A DNA stretch of 64,000 nucleotides from Pseudomonadota bacterium (GTDB taxonomy: Bacteria > Myxococcota_A > UBA9160 > SZUA-336), in NCBI GenBank assembly GCA_003247575.1, contig QJZC01000065.1, positions 1-64,000 on the forward strand, written 5' to 3'. The position numbers and the translations under genes are program-made. Of the stretch, positions 33,508 to 42,768 are shown piece after piece. Below the pieces are notes generated by a model, which did no database searches, had not been told where the DNA came from, and was given only the letters and a program-made list of their open reading frames with translations. The number at the start of each line of letters is the position of its first letter. Within the stretch, counting starts at the first letter, position 1.

Positions 33508-35030
33508 ACGCAAGATCCGAACGACTCGCGATCCGGCTGCTCGCAGTTCTTCCGCTGCTACTGGCGCTGAGCTTGCGACTGGCGTTCTCGACCTACATCG
33601 ATCTACCTGATCATTCGAAGCAGGCTCTGTACGTACTGGACATCGTTGAGAACGGAAACTGGATTCTGCCACAGCTTCGATCGACCTTGCCGATCGCCAG
33701 TCCACCACTGTATGCGTACATCGCGGCGGCAGCGGCATCGCTGGTCGATGTCCGCTTGGAAGTCGCCGTTCTGGCACCTTCGATGATCGCATCCATTCTC
33801 TTGGTGCTGCTCATCTACCAGTTTGCTCTGGAATCCTGGGGATCCTCGGTGGCCCTGATCTCCGCTTGGATCTTCGCGTGTTCCGTCGCGACACTCGAAC
33901 TTTCGACGCTGCTCCGGCCCGACGCGTTCGCCACGGCCTTCATCCTGGCATCTTGGTTCGCGCTGATGCGCGCGACGCAGCTTCGAACGCGTCGCGGGGC
34001 CCTCCTGTTCTGGGCCGGCATCAGCTTGTCCCTTCTCTCTGGTAGCGTGATGGGGCCGGTGGCGGTCCTCGCCTCGCTTCTTCCGCTCGGCGTACGAAGG
34101 GAGCAGCGCGCGGCCCTCACTCGCATCCTCCGATCCGGATGGTCATGGCTGCTGCTTCTACCCTGTTCCTGGATCCTGATGTCCTATATCGTCGGGGGAA
34201 GCGCGTACACAACCGAAACGCTCCTTCCCGCGCTACTAAGTAGCAAGCTCCCAACGAGCTCCGGACTCTCGACCATGACCGAAATCGTGCCGACACTCGC
34301 CTGGCTGTTCGCGTCACTCTGGCCCTGGACGATTCTTGCGATCGCGGGCTCCATCTGGGCACTCGGATCTACGCAGACCTCGCTTGCGCGGCAGCTGACC
34401 GTTCCAATGAGCATTCTCGGGTCCACGGTCGCGCTGCTGATCGTCTCGGGCGGTCGAGCGCAGGAGCTGCGCCTCGTCGTCACGACTTCGATCGCATGGC
34501 TCGCGGGCCTTGCCCTCGCACACTTCCACCTCTTGCCGTCGTTGCCGTGGACACCGCTAGGATTCCGCACGCTCGGAAGCTGGGCGCGCTCCTCTCAGCA
34601 GGTCTTTGCTGCCTCCCTCTTCCTCGTGCTCACCACGGCCGCGTCGCTGAGCGGAGTTCACGAAGCGAAGGCGGCAGCTTCGCTGGTTCCGGAAGAGTTC
34701 GCTCGACAGGTGCGGCTCCGGACGCAGGGACGCGATCGCCTGCGCGTCCTCGAGGGAACCGAAGACTCCCTGTTCGTTCTGCTTCGTTACAATGATCCAG
34801 CTCTGACAGTCGCCGAGCTCGAAGCGTACCGGCAGTGGGCCCCGGACGGAGGGCGGCCGCTGATCGTCGCCAGTCAGGTCGCGCTCGCCGACCTGAGCGA
34901 GCGCTGGCCTGGGAGGTTTGAGGTGCTGCTATCGGATTCAGACTTGCCGAACCCGATGGGCCTGGTGCTCCTCGAAGTCATTCCCACCCGCCCGCGCGCG
35001 ACCCCGGGTGAGATTCCGTGGGTCAGCTGA
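33504..35030 (+). CDS. GT-C family (ArnT/PMT-like) membrane glycosyltransferase
   Basis: Integral membrane protein of 508 residues with about ten hydrophobic segments followed by a soluble C-terminal part (from about 390). The first luminal loop has STYIDLPDHSKQAL, the position of the catalytic acidic motif of GT39/GT83-type enzymes, and QLRSTLPIASPPLYAY, matching the P-P-L-Y motif common in ArnT/PMT_2 proteins. Such enzymes move a sugar from a polyprenyl-phosphate carrier to lipid A, glycan or protein on the periplasmic side. Overlaps at both ends (4 bases upstream, 13 bases downstream) tie it to the phosphoesterase and the LtaS-like gene. The acceptor is not known. Confidence 0.85.
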   Translation: MNARSERLAIRLLAVLPLLLALSLRLAFSTYIDLPDHSKQALYVLDIVENGNWILPQLRSTLPIASPPLYAYIAAAAASLVDVRLEVAVLAPSMIASILLVLLIYQFALESWGSSVALISAWIFACSVATLELSTLLRPDAFATAFILASWFALMRATQLRTRRGALLFWAGISLSLLSGSVMGPVAVLASLLPLGVRREQRAALTRILRSGWSWLLLLPCSWILMSYIVGGSAYTTETLLPALLSSKLPTSSGLSTMTEIVPTLAWLFASLWPWTILAIAGSIWALGSTQTSLARQLTVPMSILGSTVALLIVSGGRAQELRLVVTTSIAWLAGLALAHFHLLPSLPWTPLGFRTLGSWARSSQQVFAASLFLVLTTAASLSGVHEAKAAASLVPEEFARQVRLRTQGRDRLRVLEGTEDSLFVLLRYNDPALTVAELEAYRQWAPDGGRPLIVASQVALADLSERWPGRFEVLLSDSDLPNPMGLVLLEVIPTRPRATPGEIPWVS

Positions 35031-37096
35031 CGAAGCGATTCCTGAGCGGCCTCGAGACCGCGGCAGAAGACTCCAGTGCGAGCTCGGGCGATGGAACACG
35101 GAGCGCATTCGCTTCGGACAGGCGCTGGTCCCAGTGGCTCGAACATCTGGAGCGCGACGTTCGGCTCTGGCTGGTTCTGGTTGGCGCGCTGTCCGGCTTC
35201 CGGCTCTGCTTCATTCTCTCGTTTCGCGCGCAGATCGCTTCCACGACGCCAATGATCGCCGCACTCGGTGCCAGCCTGAACGGGCTGCGCTACGACATGA
35301 TGGTCGCGAGCTACCTGGTGCTCCCCTCGATGCTCCTGGCGGTCTATGCAACGCTCACACGACGACCCTCGATCGCGGAGCGATTCCGATACCTGTCCGT
35401 ATGGGCAGCCATGACGCTCGTCTCCTTGGCGAGCGCCGTCTTCGTTGGGTACTTCCGAGAGTACGGAGAGCCTTTCGGCCCCAGAATCTTCGGTCTCGTG
35501 CTGGACGACACACGTGCGATCGGCATGACGGTCTGGAAGAGCTACCAGCCCGTGAAGAGCCTCGCTGTGGTCCTCGCTGCGACATGGATCTCGAGTCGGC
35601 TCACGCTTCGGCTCGTCAGCGCTCGCACTCCTCTATCGGAGTGCCTCGCACAGAAGAGCCGGGGTGGCATTTCACGGAGTCTGATCGTCGCATTGCTGCT
35701 GATCGCTTCGATCGGCGCAGTGCGCGGATCGCTCGGCCGTCGGCCCGCCCAGCTGAAGGATGCCGCCGTCACGGGCGACGTCTTTCTGGACAAGGCCGTC
35801 CTCAACCCTCTGACCTCGCTACGCTACGCAATCTCGCAAGAGCTCGAGATGCGCAGTGCTTCGGGGCTGAGTCGATTTCTGGCGGATCGCGACATCCGGG
35901 GAGCCGCAACCCGATTCCTGGGCGCCAGCGAGGGACCCGACGATCTCGACGGGTATCTCCTCCGCTTCGCCCCGGGGACCACTCGACCGCCGCGGCACAT
36001 CTTCTTGATCGTCGGCGAGGGACTCAGTGCGTGGCCCATGTTCCAGGTATACGCGCCCCTTGGCCTTGCACGTGGCCTGCGAAAGCTGGCAAGCGAGGGG
36101 ATCGAGCTTCCCTGGTTCCTTCCCTCTTCCTATGGAACGATCGAGTCACTCTCCGTGCTCATGACCGGACTGGCAGAGGCGGAGGTCCATACCAACTACC
36201 AGGAACGCTCCCGGTCACCGTACCCGAGCAGCCTTGCGGCAACGTTCAGCACATTGGGCTACCGAACGAGATTCTTCTATGGCGGCTATCTGAGCTGGCA
36301 AAGGATCGGAGATTTCGCGCGCAATCAGGGCTTTGACGAAATCTACGGCGGGTCGGCCATGGGCAGCTGGGTGCGATCGAACGAGTGGGGAGTCGATGAC
36401 GAGTTCCTCTTCGATTTCATTCTGTCTCGGCTCGACGACGATCTCCCGAGCTTCAATCTCATCATGACGACGAGTCTACATCCGCCCTACGACGTGGATA
36501 CACAGTCGAAGGGATTCGTACCTCCTCCGCCGGAAGACCTTGGCGCTGCCCCCACTCGAGACCTCGGGTTCATGGGCCACTATTGGTACGCAGATCAGTG
36601 CATCACGGCATTCGTCCGAGCCGCCCACGCGCGCTTGCCCGCAGCACTCTTTGCCGTGACCGGGGATCATCCTTCGAGGATCGGGGGCGGCCTCTCCCAG
36701 AATCTGCTGACTTCGCGCACGGTCCCCCTCATTCTCTTCGGCCCCGAAGTGTTGGCCAATGCGCGCACTCCACCTGACACCCGGGGCAGTCACATGGACA
36801 TCGGACCGACCCTGATCGAGCTCTCGGCGCCGGCGAGGTTTGCTTACCACTCGCTCGGATCGAGCCTGCTCGATCCCCAGGGACACCCTCTCGCCATCGG
36901 CCAGCACACCGTGATGGGAGCCAGCCACATCCTGGATCTGCGCTACAGACCCAGCATCGAGCCGCTGCCAGGTACCCCCACACTCGCCAAGCAAGAAGAG
37001 GGCGAAGCCTCGGCCCGCTGGCAAGCGCTCCACGACGCGGCACACGCGGTCGCATGGTGGAGAATCGTAAAGGGTCCTGCCCTTCCACCGGATTAG
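35018..37096 (+). CDS. LtaS/OpgB-like membrane phosphotransferase (sulfatase fold)
   Basis: Inner-membrane enzyme of 692 residues: about five transmembrane segments in the first 240 residues, then an extracytoplasmic alkaline-phosphatase/sulfatase-fold domain. Motifs are the metal-binding start (HIFLIVGEGLSAWPM), the nucleophile Thr in SSYGTIESLSVLMTG (about residue 374), FFYGGYLSWQRIGDF, the MTTSLHPPY segment and the metal site AVTGDHPSRIG. This matches lipoteichoic-acid synthase and phosphoglycerol transferase relatives, which transfer phospholipid head groups to glycans. In a Gram-negative envelope it may act like OpgB or EptA (inference). Start is GTG with GGGTGAG six bases upstream, inside the GT-C gene. 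Confidence 0.87.
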   Translation: MGQLTKRFLSGLETAAEDSSASSGDGTRSAFASDRRWSQWLEHLERDVRLWLVLVGALSGFRLCFILSFRAQIASTTPMIAALGASLNGLRYDMMVASYLVLPSMLLAVYATLTRRPSIAERFRYLSVWAAMTLVSLASAVFVGYFREYGEPFGPRIFGLVLDDTRAIGMTVWKSYQPVKSLAVVLAATWISSRLTLRLVSARTPLSECLAQKSRGGISRSLIVALLLIASIGAVRGSLGRRPAQLKDAAVTGDVFLDKAVLNPLTSLRYAISQELEMRSASGLSRFLADRDIRGAATRFLGASEGPDDLDGYLLRFAPGTTRPPRHIFLIVGEGLSAWPMFQVYAPLGLARGLRKLASEGIELPWFLPSSYGTIESLSVLMTGLAEAEVHTNYQERSRSPYPSSLAATFSTLGYRTRFFYGGYLSWQRIGDFARNQGFDEIYGGSAMGSWVRSNEWGVDDEFLFDFILSRLDDDLPSFNLIMTTSLHPPYDVDTQSKGFVPPPPEDLGAAPTRDLGFMGHYWYADQCITAFVRAAHARLPAALFAVTGDHPSRIGGGLSQNLLTSRTVPLILFGPEVLANARTPPDTRGSHMDIGPTLIELSAPARFAYHSLGSSLLDPQGHPLAIGQHTVMGASHILDLRYRPSIEPLPGTPTLAKQEEGEASARWQALHDAAHAVAWWRIVKGPALPPD

Positions 37097-37154
37097 TCTG
37101 CGACTGGACTGGAGTGCGGCCTACAATCGAGAGGCCCTCGGGAGGCGATCGCCG

Positions 37155-38588
37155 ATGTCCGTCACAAAACCGCACCGCGTGCGCGTCGTCGCTCTCACCG
37201 CCGTCCTATCCCTGGGACTCGGATCGACCTGGATGACGGCCTGCACAGCTTCGCCGAGCCCCTCACCATTCACAGCAGAGGGTCGCTCCGAGCTGACGCG
37301 TGCGGCCTCAGAGTCCCTCCTGCTCGAGAAGGCACGCCAGTTCGAGGCCGCGATTCAGGCGCGCCACCTGACGCGCGAGGGTCTGTTCCTGTACGTCGTG
37401 GACTTGGACGGGATCGCGGATCAGCTGCGGGCAGGAACGGTGCCCGCGTTTGCGGACACCCCCACGTATACGGGACTATTTGCCGCGACTTCGTGCCTGA
37501 GGGCACGTGTCGAGACTGGGCGAGATCGCACGCGCGCCTTGGCCGATGCTGGCCGTGCTCTCGACGGCCTCCGCTTCCTCATGGAGGTGACGGGTCGGCC
37601 AGGGCTGCTCGCTCGTGGGATCCAGCGAGCTCCGGCGCCTCCGATGGAAGCTCGAGACCCGGAACATCGTTGGTTCGAGGGCGCACCGCCGCACCAAGAG
37701 TGGGTATGGCGCGGCGACGCATCGCAGGACCAGTACGCCAACGGCCTGCTACCCGCTGTCGCGGCCTGCCATGAGCTGTTCCCTGACGAGACCCGAGACC
37801 TCATCACCTCGACCGCAGAGCTTCTCTCGCAGACGAACATGCAGCTGATCGACCCCGATGGACGACGCACACGCTACGGAGACCTGTCTTCGGGCGCGGG
37901 ATATGGATTCAACTCGATCGCAAAGCTGACCGGATACGGAGTCTATGCGCTGGCGTCGGCGCTCGACTCCGACCTCTCTCCGACCTCCGGCTCTCGCTGG
38001 AAGGCTCAACTGAGTGAGCTCCGAGATCGCGAGCGGGTAGTCGCATCTTCGACTCGGACCAATCTTCGTGTCTTCGGAATCACGAACTTCTCGAACGATC
38101 TCATGGCGTGGAATCTCTACCGCGCGTTGGTCCCCCTTGCGCGACGGCGTCAGGATCCGGCCCTCGAGGATCTGCTTCGCGGAGTCCGCAAGGCACATGC
38201 GCGTGTCGAGCCCGATCGAAATCCGTACTTCCAGCTCGTCGAGTGCGCCATCTTACAGGCCTGCTCGCGCGAAACGCTCGAGCAGGTCCGCGAGTTCCTG
38301 GTCTGCTTCCCGACCGAGAAGCGACGTGTGCGCCCGAGCCCCGAACTCGATCAGATTCCCAGGCGCTGGCTCCCTGGACGCAAGGGCCGCATTCGCGCGC
38401 GCTCCCTGGTGCCGATCGAGTTGCGTCCACCCGAGAGCTTCGAATGGAAGGCGAACCCCTACCGCGTCACCGGAGTCACATCGCCGAGTACAGAGTTTAC
38501 CGGCCTCGACTATCTGAGTGCCTACTGGCTGTATCGCTTCGTCGCAGAGCGAGTGGCGGAGGGCTTTCGAGCCGACGACTACATCTGA
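37155..38588 (+). CDS. lipoprotein of unknown function in the envelope operon
   Basis: Predicted lipoprotein of 477 residues: hydrophobic VVALTAVLSLGLGSTWMTAC with the lipobox Cys at 30. The mature part is largely helical with repeated aromatic/Gly turns (LFAATSCLRARVETGRDR, GYGFNSIAKLTGYGVYALAS, LDYLSAYWLYRFV), as seen in alpha/alpha-toroid glycan enzymes, but no catalytic residues can be assigned and I do not know the family. GGAG precedes the ATG. It lies 58 bases after the LtaS-like gene and closes the five-gene run. A role as an acceptor, lyase-like enzyme or assembly factor for the same envelope component is inferred only from position. Confidence 0.7.
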   Translation: MSVTKPHRVRVVALTAVLSLGLGSTWMTACTASPSPSPFTAEGRSELTRAASESLLLEKARQFEAAIQARHLTREGLFLYVVDLDGIADQLRAGTVPAFADTPTYTGLFAATSCLRARVETGRDRTRALADAGRALDGLRFLMEVTGRPGLLARGIQRAPAPPMEARDPEHRWFEGAPPHQEWVWRGDASQDQYANGLLPAVAACHELFPDETRDLITSTAELLSQTNMQLIDPDGRRTRYGDLSSGAGYGFNSIAKLTGYGVYALASALDSDLSPTSGSRWKAQLSELRDRERVVASSTRTNLRVFGITNFSNDLMAWNLYRALVPLARRRQDPALEDLLRGVRKAHARVEPDRNPYFQLVECAILQACSRETLEQVREFLVCFPTEKRRVRPSPELDQIPRRWLPGRKGRIRARSLVPIELRPPESFEWKANPYRVTGVTSPSTEFTGLDYLSAYWLYRFVAERVAEGFRADDYI

Positions 38589-38783
38589 TTCGTAAGACTG
38601 CTCGGGTCCAGTCGGACCGCACCCATTCTCGCGACAGATTCTGCCCCATGAGCCTCTTCTAATCATTTCCTCATCGCGTCCGACGGACTCGGCTGGCATT
38701 TTCACTTCTCGAGGTCTCCGGGATCCGTGAGCCCGCAAGCAAGGTGAGAGACGCTTCGCCAGAGCGAGAAGGCAATCATCGAG

Positions 38784-39593
38784 ATGCGACCGCGTGATGT
38801 TCGTGACTACCTCCGACTGCATCGCCTGACCCGCAATCCGTTCGACACGCTCAGGAGTCGAAAGCGACAGGACCGCGATCATCTCGTCGTCCTGCAGAAT
38901 GGCGGGACCCTCGAGCTCCGCGCCGAGCGTGCCGACTTTCACATGTTCCACCGAATCTTCCTGTGCGATGAGTACCGATTGAGGCGGTTCTCTCCCGGTG
39001 CCTTGGATGTCGTCATCGATCTGGGCGGCAACGTGGGTCTCTTCGCCGCTCGGGCCGCGACGCTCGCGAAGCGTGTCATCTCCTACGAACCCATTCCCCA
39101 GAACTTCGCCCAACTCACCAGGAATACCGCGGGCTACGAGAATGTCGAAGCCGTTCGCCGGGCAGTCGCCGGCTCTGCGGGGACCCGCCGCATCTACCAC
39201 CCCAGAGAGGCGGCCCTCTCTGGCGTGTACTCGGCCTTTCCCGAGAACGGCGGGCATATGTCGGACGCATACGACGAGGTGTCCGCGGTCTCGCTGGCAG
39301 ACCTCATCGAGGCTCACGCCGTAGAGCGCTGCGACCTACTCAAGCTGGACGTCGAGGGGGCAGAGTACGAGATCCTGTACGACGCCCCGGGCGAGATCTT
39401 GAACAAGGTGCGCTGCATCCACGCCGAGTATCACGATGTGGGTCGAAGCGATCCACGAACCCGGATTCCCGAGCTCGTCGCCTATCTAGCGGCTCGAGAG
39501 TTCCAGGTCGAGCTCTACCCCCATCGGCGCAAAGAGAATCACGGGATGTTGTTCGCGACTCGACCCGATGCCGCTCCCCTCTCTAGGGCCTAG
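38784..39593 (+). CDS. FkbM-family methyltransferase
   Basis: SAM-dependent methyltransferase of 269 residues. Motif I is DVVIDLGGNVGLFA (about 75-88), the acidic motif II is VISYEPIPQNF, and the family mark near the C-terminus is LLKLDVEGAEYEIL. FkbM enzymes O-methylate sugars or polyketides; together with the nearby carbamoyltransferase and GT4 gene, a sugar hydroxyl of a surface glycan is the likely target (inference). Length and motifs are complete. A 195-base gap separates it from the lipoprotein gene, and a longer one from the carbamoyltransferase, so it may be transcribed on its own. Confidence 0.85.
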   Translation: MRPRDVRDYLRLHRLTRNPFDTLRSRKRQDRDHLVVLQNGGTLELRAERADFHMFHRIFLCDEYRLRRFSPGALDVVIDLGGNVGLFAARAATLAKRVISYEPIPQNFAQLTRNTAGYENVEAVRRAVAGSAGTRRIYHPREAALSGVYSAFPENGGHMSDAYDEVSAVSLADLIEAHAVERCDLLKLDVEGAEYEILYDAPGEILNKVRCIHAEYHDVGRSDPRTRIPELVAYLAAREFQVELYPHRRKENHGMLFATRPDAAPLSRA

Positions 39594-39977
39594 ACCGTAG
39601 TTGCTTGGATTCTGCGTCTCGGAGTGCGTGGGCCTTCGCCGGCCGAGGACGCCCGGTACGAGGAATTCTTGACTCGGGGCGCTCGCGATTCCGCCGTACG
39701 GACAGCAGAGCCCGATTTCGAGCCACCGCGGCCTCGAGCCTCGGCCGCACCGTAGGGGCCCAGACCCGGTCAGATACGCCTACGGCCTGGATTCGGGTTA
39801 TAGTCATGCGGCTTGGAACATGAGGTGGCATCCATCGATGAATGGCGGCGAGGGATCTCTGGAGCTGTGGCGCGCTGGTCGGGGCCCAGCCGGCGCCGGC
39901 GGGAATCCGCCTCTAGTCGACGCGGCTTCGCCTGAGCGCCTCCGTCTCGCGCGAGCTCGGACCATAGGGTTGGAAGA
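39594..39977. other. intergenic region upstream of the carbamoyltransferase
   Basis: No gene is recognised. TTGACT (39669) has no matching -10 box; TTATAGT near 39799 looks like a -10 box without a good -35. A palindrome CCGGCGCCGG lies near 39890. Nothing else is supported. Confidence 0.25.
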
Positions 39978-41804
39978 GTGAAGATCCTGGGCATATCCGC
40001 TTACTACCACGACAGCGCGGCTGCCCTGGTCTGCGATGGCGAGATCGTGGCCGCAGCTCAGGAAGAGCGCTTCACGCGCAAGAAACACGACGCCGCCTTT
40101 CCGGCCCGGGCGATCGCCTACTGTCTCGAAGAAGCCCAATTACGCGTCGAAGACCTCGACCTGGTTGCCTTCTACGACAAGCCTCTGCTCAAGTTCGATC
40201 GCATGCTCGAGACGTACCTCGCCGTCGCACCCGCCGGATTCAAGATGTTCCTGATGGGGCTTCGCAGCTGGCTGACCGAGAAGCTCTTCATCCCTCGCGA
40301 GCTGCACCGTGGGCTCGAGAAGAAGTACAAAAACCGCTTCGTGTTCACCGAACACCACGAATCTCACGCCGCGAGCGCGTTCTACCCATCTCCATTCGAT
40401 GAGGCGGCGGTGCTCACTCTCGATGGCGTCGGCGAGTGGGCGACGGGAAGCATCGCCCACGGCCAGGGAAACCAGCTGCGCATGCTCAAGGAGCTCCGCT
40501 TTCCGCATTCCTTGGGCCTGCTCTATTCCACCTTTACCTACTTCACCGGTTTTCGCGTGAACAGCGGCGAGTACAAGCTCATGGGCCTGGCGCCGTATGG
40601 AACGCCGGTCTATCGCGATCTCATCCTGCAAGAGCTGTTGGATCTGAAGGACGATGGGTCGTTTCGCATGAACATGTCCTATTTCGGCTACTGCAGCCGA
40701 GACGTCATGAGCTCCCGCAAGCTCGATCGGCTATTCGGGGGGCCACCCCGCCGCGCCGAGTCAGACATCACGCAGCGCGAGATGGACATCGCCGCGTCGA
40801 TTCAGGCCGTAACCGAGGAAATCATGCTTCGGATCGCCCGCCATGCCCACGAGATCACGGGCTGCCGCCATCTAGCGCTCGCGGGGGGCGTCGCCCTCAA
40901 CTGCGTCGGCAACGGCCGAATCCTGCGCGAGGGTCCGTTCGACCGGGTGTGGGTGCAGCCCGCCTCCGGCGATGCAGGCGGTGCGCTCGGCACCGCGCTC
41001 TTCTGCTGGTATCAGCTCCTCGACAATCCACGTGCGGCGCTTCCCGAAGACTCACAGCGTGGCTCGCTTCTCGGCCCCCACTTCTCTTCGAACGAGGTTC
41101 GAAGCCGCTTGGACCGCGTCGGAGCGCGCTACCTGGTGATCGAGGAGGCCGACCAGCTCTACGCTCGGATCGCGAAGCTCCTGGCCGACGAGCGCGTCGT
41201 GGGCCACTTTGCCGGCCGAATGGAGTTCGGTCCGCGCGCCCTCGGAGCCCGCTCCATCCTCGGTGATCCGCGCTCACCGTCCATGCAATCGACGATGAAC
41301 CGCAAGATCAAGTTCCGCGAGTCGTTTCGGCCCTTCGCACCGGCGATTCTGAGCGAGCGCGCCAGCGAGTACTTCGAGCTGGGCCCGGAGCATGAGAGCC
41401 CGTATATGCTGTTCGTGGCTCCCGTCGACGCGAAGCAGCGAATCCCGGGCAACAGCTCCGCTGCGGGCCTGGCCAAGCTCTCGGACCCTCGCTCGCGAAT
41501 CCCTGCAGTGACACACGTCGATGGATCTGCGCGCGTTCAGACCGTGGATTCCACGCGAAATCCGCGGCTTCATGGGATTCTTCGCGCTTTCGAGCGAGAA
41601 ACCGGATGCCCCCTGCTGATCAATACGAGCTTCAACGTTCGGGGCGAGCCGATCGTGTGCACTCCCGAGGACGCGTTCCGCTGCTTCATGGCGACCGACA
41701 TGGATGCACTGATCGTCGAGGATTGTATTCTTCTCAAGGAAGAGCAGGCGCAAGCCAACCGTTCCGATCGCGACCGGTACCTGGCCGAGTTTGCACTGGA
41801 CTAG
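39978..41804 (+). CDS. carbamoyltransferase (NodU/CmcH/SxtI family)
   Basis: O-carbamoyltransferase of 608 residues. The N-terminal Kae1-like domain begins KILGISAYYHDSAAAL and has the metal site EHHESHAASAFYPSPFDEA, the nucleotide segments LTLDGVGEW and LALAGGVALNCVGNG, and EFGPRALGARSIL. The C-terminal YrdC-like half ends LINTSFNVRGEPIVCTPEDA, as in the family. The enzyme makes carbamoyl-adenylate from carbamoyl phosphate and ATP and passes it to a hydroxyl, here probably of a sugar. It starts at GTG with a weak ribosome site and is followed after 9 bases by SxtJ and then DUF5989, a trio that recurs in many genomes beside glycan genes. Confidence 0.93.
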   Translation: MKILGISAYYHDSAAALVCDGEIVAAAQEERFTRKKHDAAFPARAIAYCLEEAQLRVEDLDLVAFYDKPLLKFDRMLETYLAVAPAGFKMFLMGLRSWLTEKLFIPRELHRGLEKKYKNRFVFTEHHESHAASAFYPSPFDEAAVLTLDGVGEWATGSIAHGQGNQLRMLKELRFPHSLGLLYSTFTYFTGFRVNSGEYKLMGLAPYGTPVYRDLILQELLDLKDDGSFRMNMSYFGYCSRDVMSSRKLDRLFGGPPRRAESDITQREMDIAASIQAVTEEIMLRIARHAHEITGCRHLALAGGVALNCVGNGRILREGPFDRVWVQPASGDAGGALGTALFCWYQLLDNPRAALPEDSQRGSLLGPHFSSNEVRSRLDRVGARYLVIEEADQLYARIAKLLADERVVGHFAGRMEFGPRALGARSILGDPRSPSMQSTMNRKIKFRESFRPFAPAILSERASEYFELGPEHESPYMLFVAPVDAKQRIPGNSSAAGLAKLSDPRSRIPAVTHVDGSARVQTVDSTRNPRLHGILRAFERETGCPLLINTSFNVRGEPIVCTPEDAFRCFMATDMDALIVEDCILLKEEQAQANRSDRDRYLAEFALD

Positions 41805-41813
41805 GGGGCCAAC

Positions 41814-42251
41814 TTGCTCGAGATCGATTTTCGGCCAGACGAGGACACCTTGCGCAAGTTCGGATTCATCGCCGTCGGTGGATTCGGGGTGCTGGCGCTG
41901 GCGGCGTACACCGAGAGCTTCGCATTCAGCATCGGACTCGGCACCCTGCGCATCCCACTCGCTAGCGCCCTCGCCGTGCTCGGGGTCGCCTCCGGAGTCC
42001 TCTCGCTCGTTCATCCGGCCGCAAACAGGCTCACGTATGTCGGACTGAGCGTGATCGCGTTCCCGATCGGGTTCGTCGTTTCCCATGTCGCCCTCGGGAT
42101 CGTGTTCTTCGGAATGATCACTCCGGTCGCCTTGTTATTCCGTGCGCTCGGCCGTGACGAGCTTCGACTTCGCTCACCCGACACTTCGAGCTCGTATTGG
42201 TCCGAAGCTGGACCTCGCCCGGATTCAGAGAGATACTTTCGTCAGTTCTAG
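41814..42251 (+). CDS. SxtJ-family small membrane protein
   Basis: Membrane protein of 145 residues with three to four hydrophobic segments (FGFIAVGGFGVLALAAY, IPLASALAVLGVASGVLSLV, SVIAFPIGFVVSHVALGI, FGMITPVALLF), and the recognisable end RALGRDELRLRSPDTSSSYW, typical of SxtJ proteins encoded after carbamoyltransferases. Its role is not established; it may anchor or serve the carbamoyltransferase at the membrane (inference). It starts at TTG after a GGGGG run, nine bases after the carbamoyltransferase stop. Confidence 0.82.
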   Translation: MLEIDFRPDEDTLRKFGFIAVGGFGVLALAAYTESFAFSIGLGTLRIPLASALAVLGVASGVLSLVHPAANRLTYVGLSVIAFPIGFVVSHVALGIVFFGMITPVALLFRALGRDELRLRSPDTSSSYWSEAGPRPDSERYFRQF

Positions 42252-42305
42252 TCACGCGCTCGTGCGTACCACGCGCGGCCTACCTCGGAGGCGCCAGCTT
42301 CTCGC

Positions 42306-42512
42306 ATGACTCATCGAAATGACCGTTCGACCGACTTCATTCGCGAGGCGTCGGGATCGTCCCGACCGGGCCTGATGTCCGAGTTCAGAGCGTTCTTGTC
42401 ACAGAACAAGAAGTGGTGGCTCGCTCCAATCCTCGCAGTATTCGTCCTGATCGGCCTGATCGCGATCGTGGGCGGCCAGGCGGCTGCACCCTTCGTCTAT
42501 ACGCTCTTCTAG
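42306..42512 (+). CDS. DUF5989-family single-pass membrane protein
   Basis: Small protein of 68 residues. The conserved part reads MSEFRAFLSQNKKWWLAPI followed by a transmembrane segment (LAVFVLIGLIAIVGG) and APFVYTLF, the standard ending of DUF5989 proteins. The 23-residue N-terminal extension is variable; translation from the internal ATG at 42375 would give the usual 45-residue form. DUF5989 genes regularly follow carbamoyltransferase and SxtJ genes, as here. The function is unknown. Confidence 0.82.
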   Translation: MTHRNDRSTDFIREASGSSRPGLMSEFRAFLSQNKKWWLAPILAVFVLIGLIAIVGGQAAAPFVYTLF

Positions 42513-42544
42513 GCGACCTCTGAGTCAACCCATCTGCGCACTGT

Positions 42545-42593
42545 GGTGAACTTCACCTAGCCATGTACAGGTGTGCTGCCGCTCGCGTAGAAT
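42545..42593 (+). promoter_or_regulatory. possible promoter and operator-like palindrome before the GT4 gene
   Basis: GGTGAACTTCACC (42545-42557) is a perfect 6-base inverted repeat around one base. Close behind lie TGTACA (42564) and TAGAAT (42588) with an 18-base spacer, a plausible sigma-70-type promoter some 175 bases ahead of the glycosyltransferase ATG. Confidence 0.3.
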
Positions 42594-42768
42594 GCGGTTG
42601 CATCGCTCCTCGTACGTTCTGCGCGAACTCGTTGCCTTCGGCGAGGCTGCGCATGAATAGATTTTCATTGTCCGCTCATCACTTTCTTCACCCCCTCTGA
42701 GTAACGTACCCCGCCAGCTTCCCGTAGGTTCTCGATGAACCTGGCAGAAGACGCTGGAGGAGCCACGG

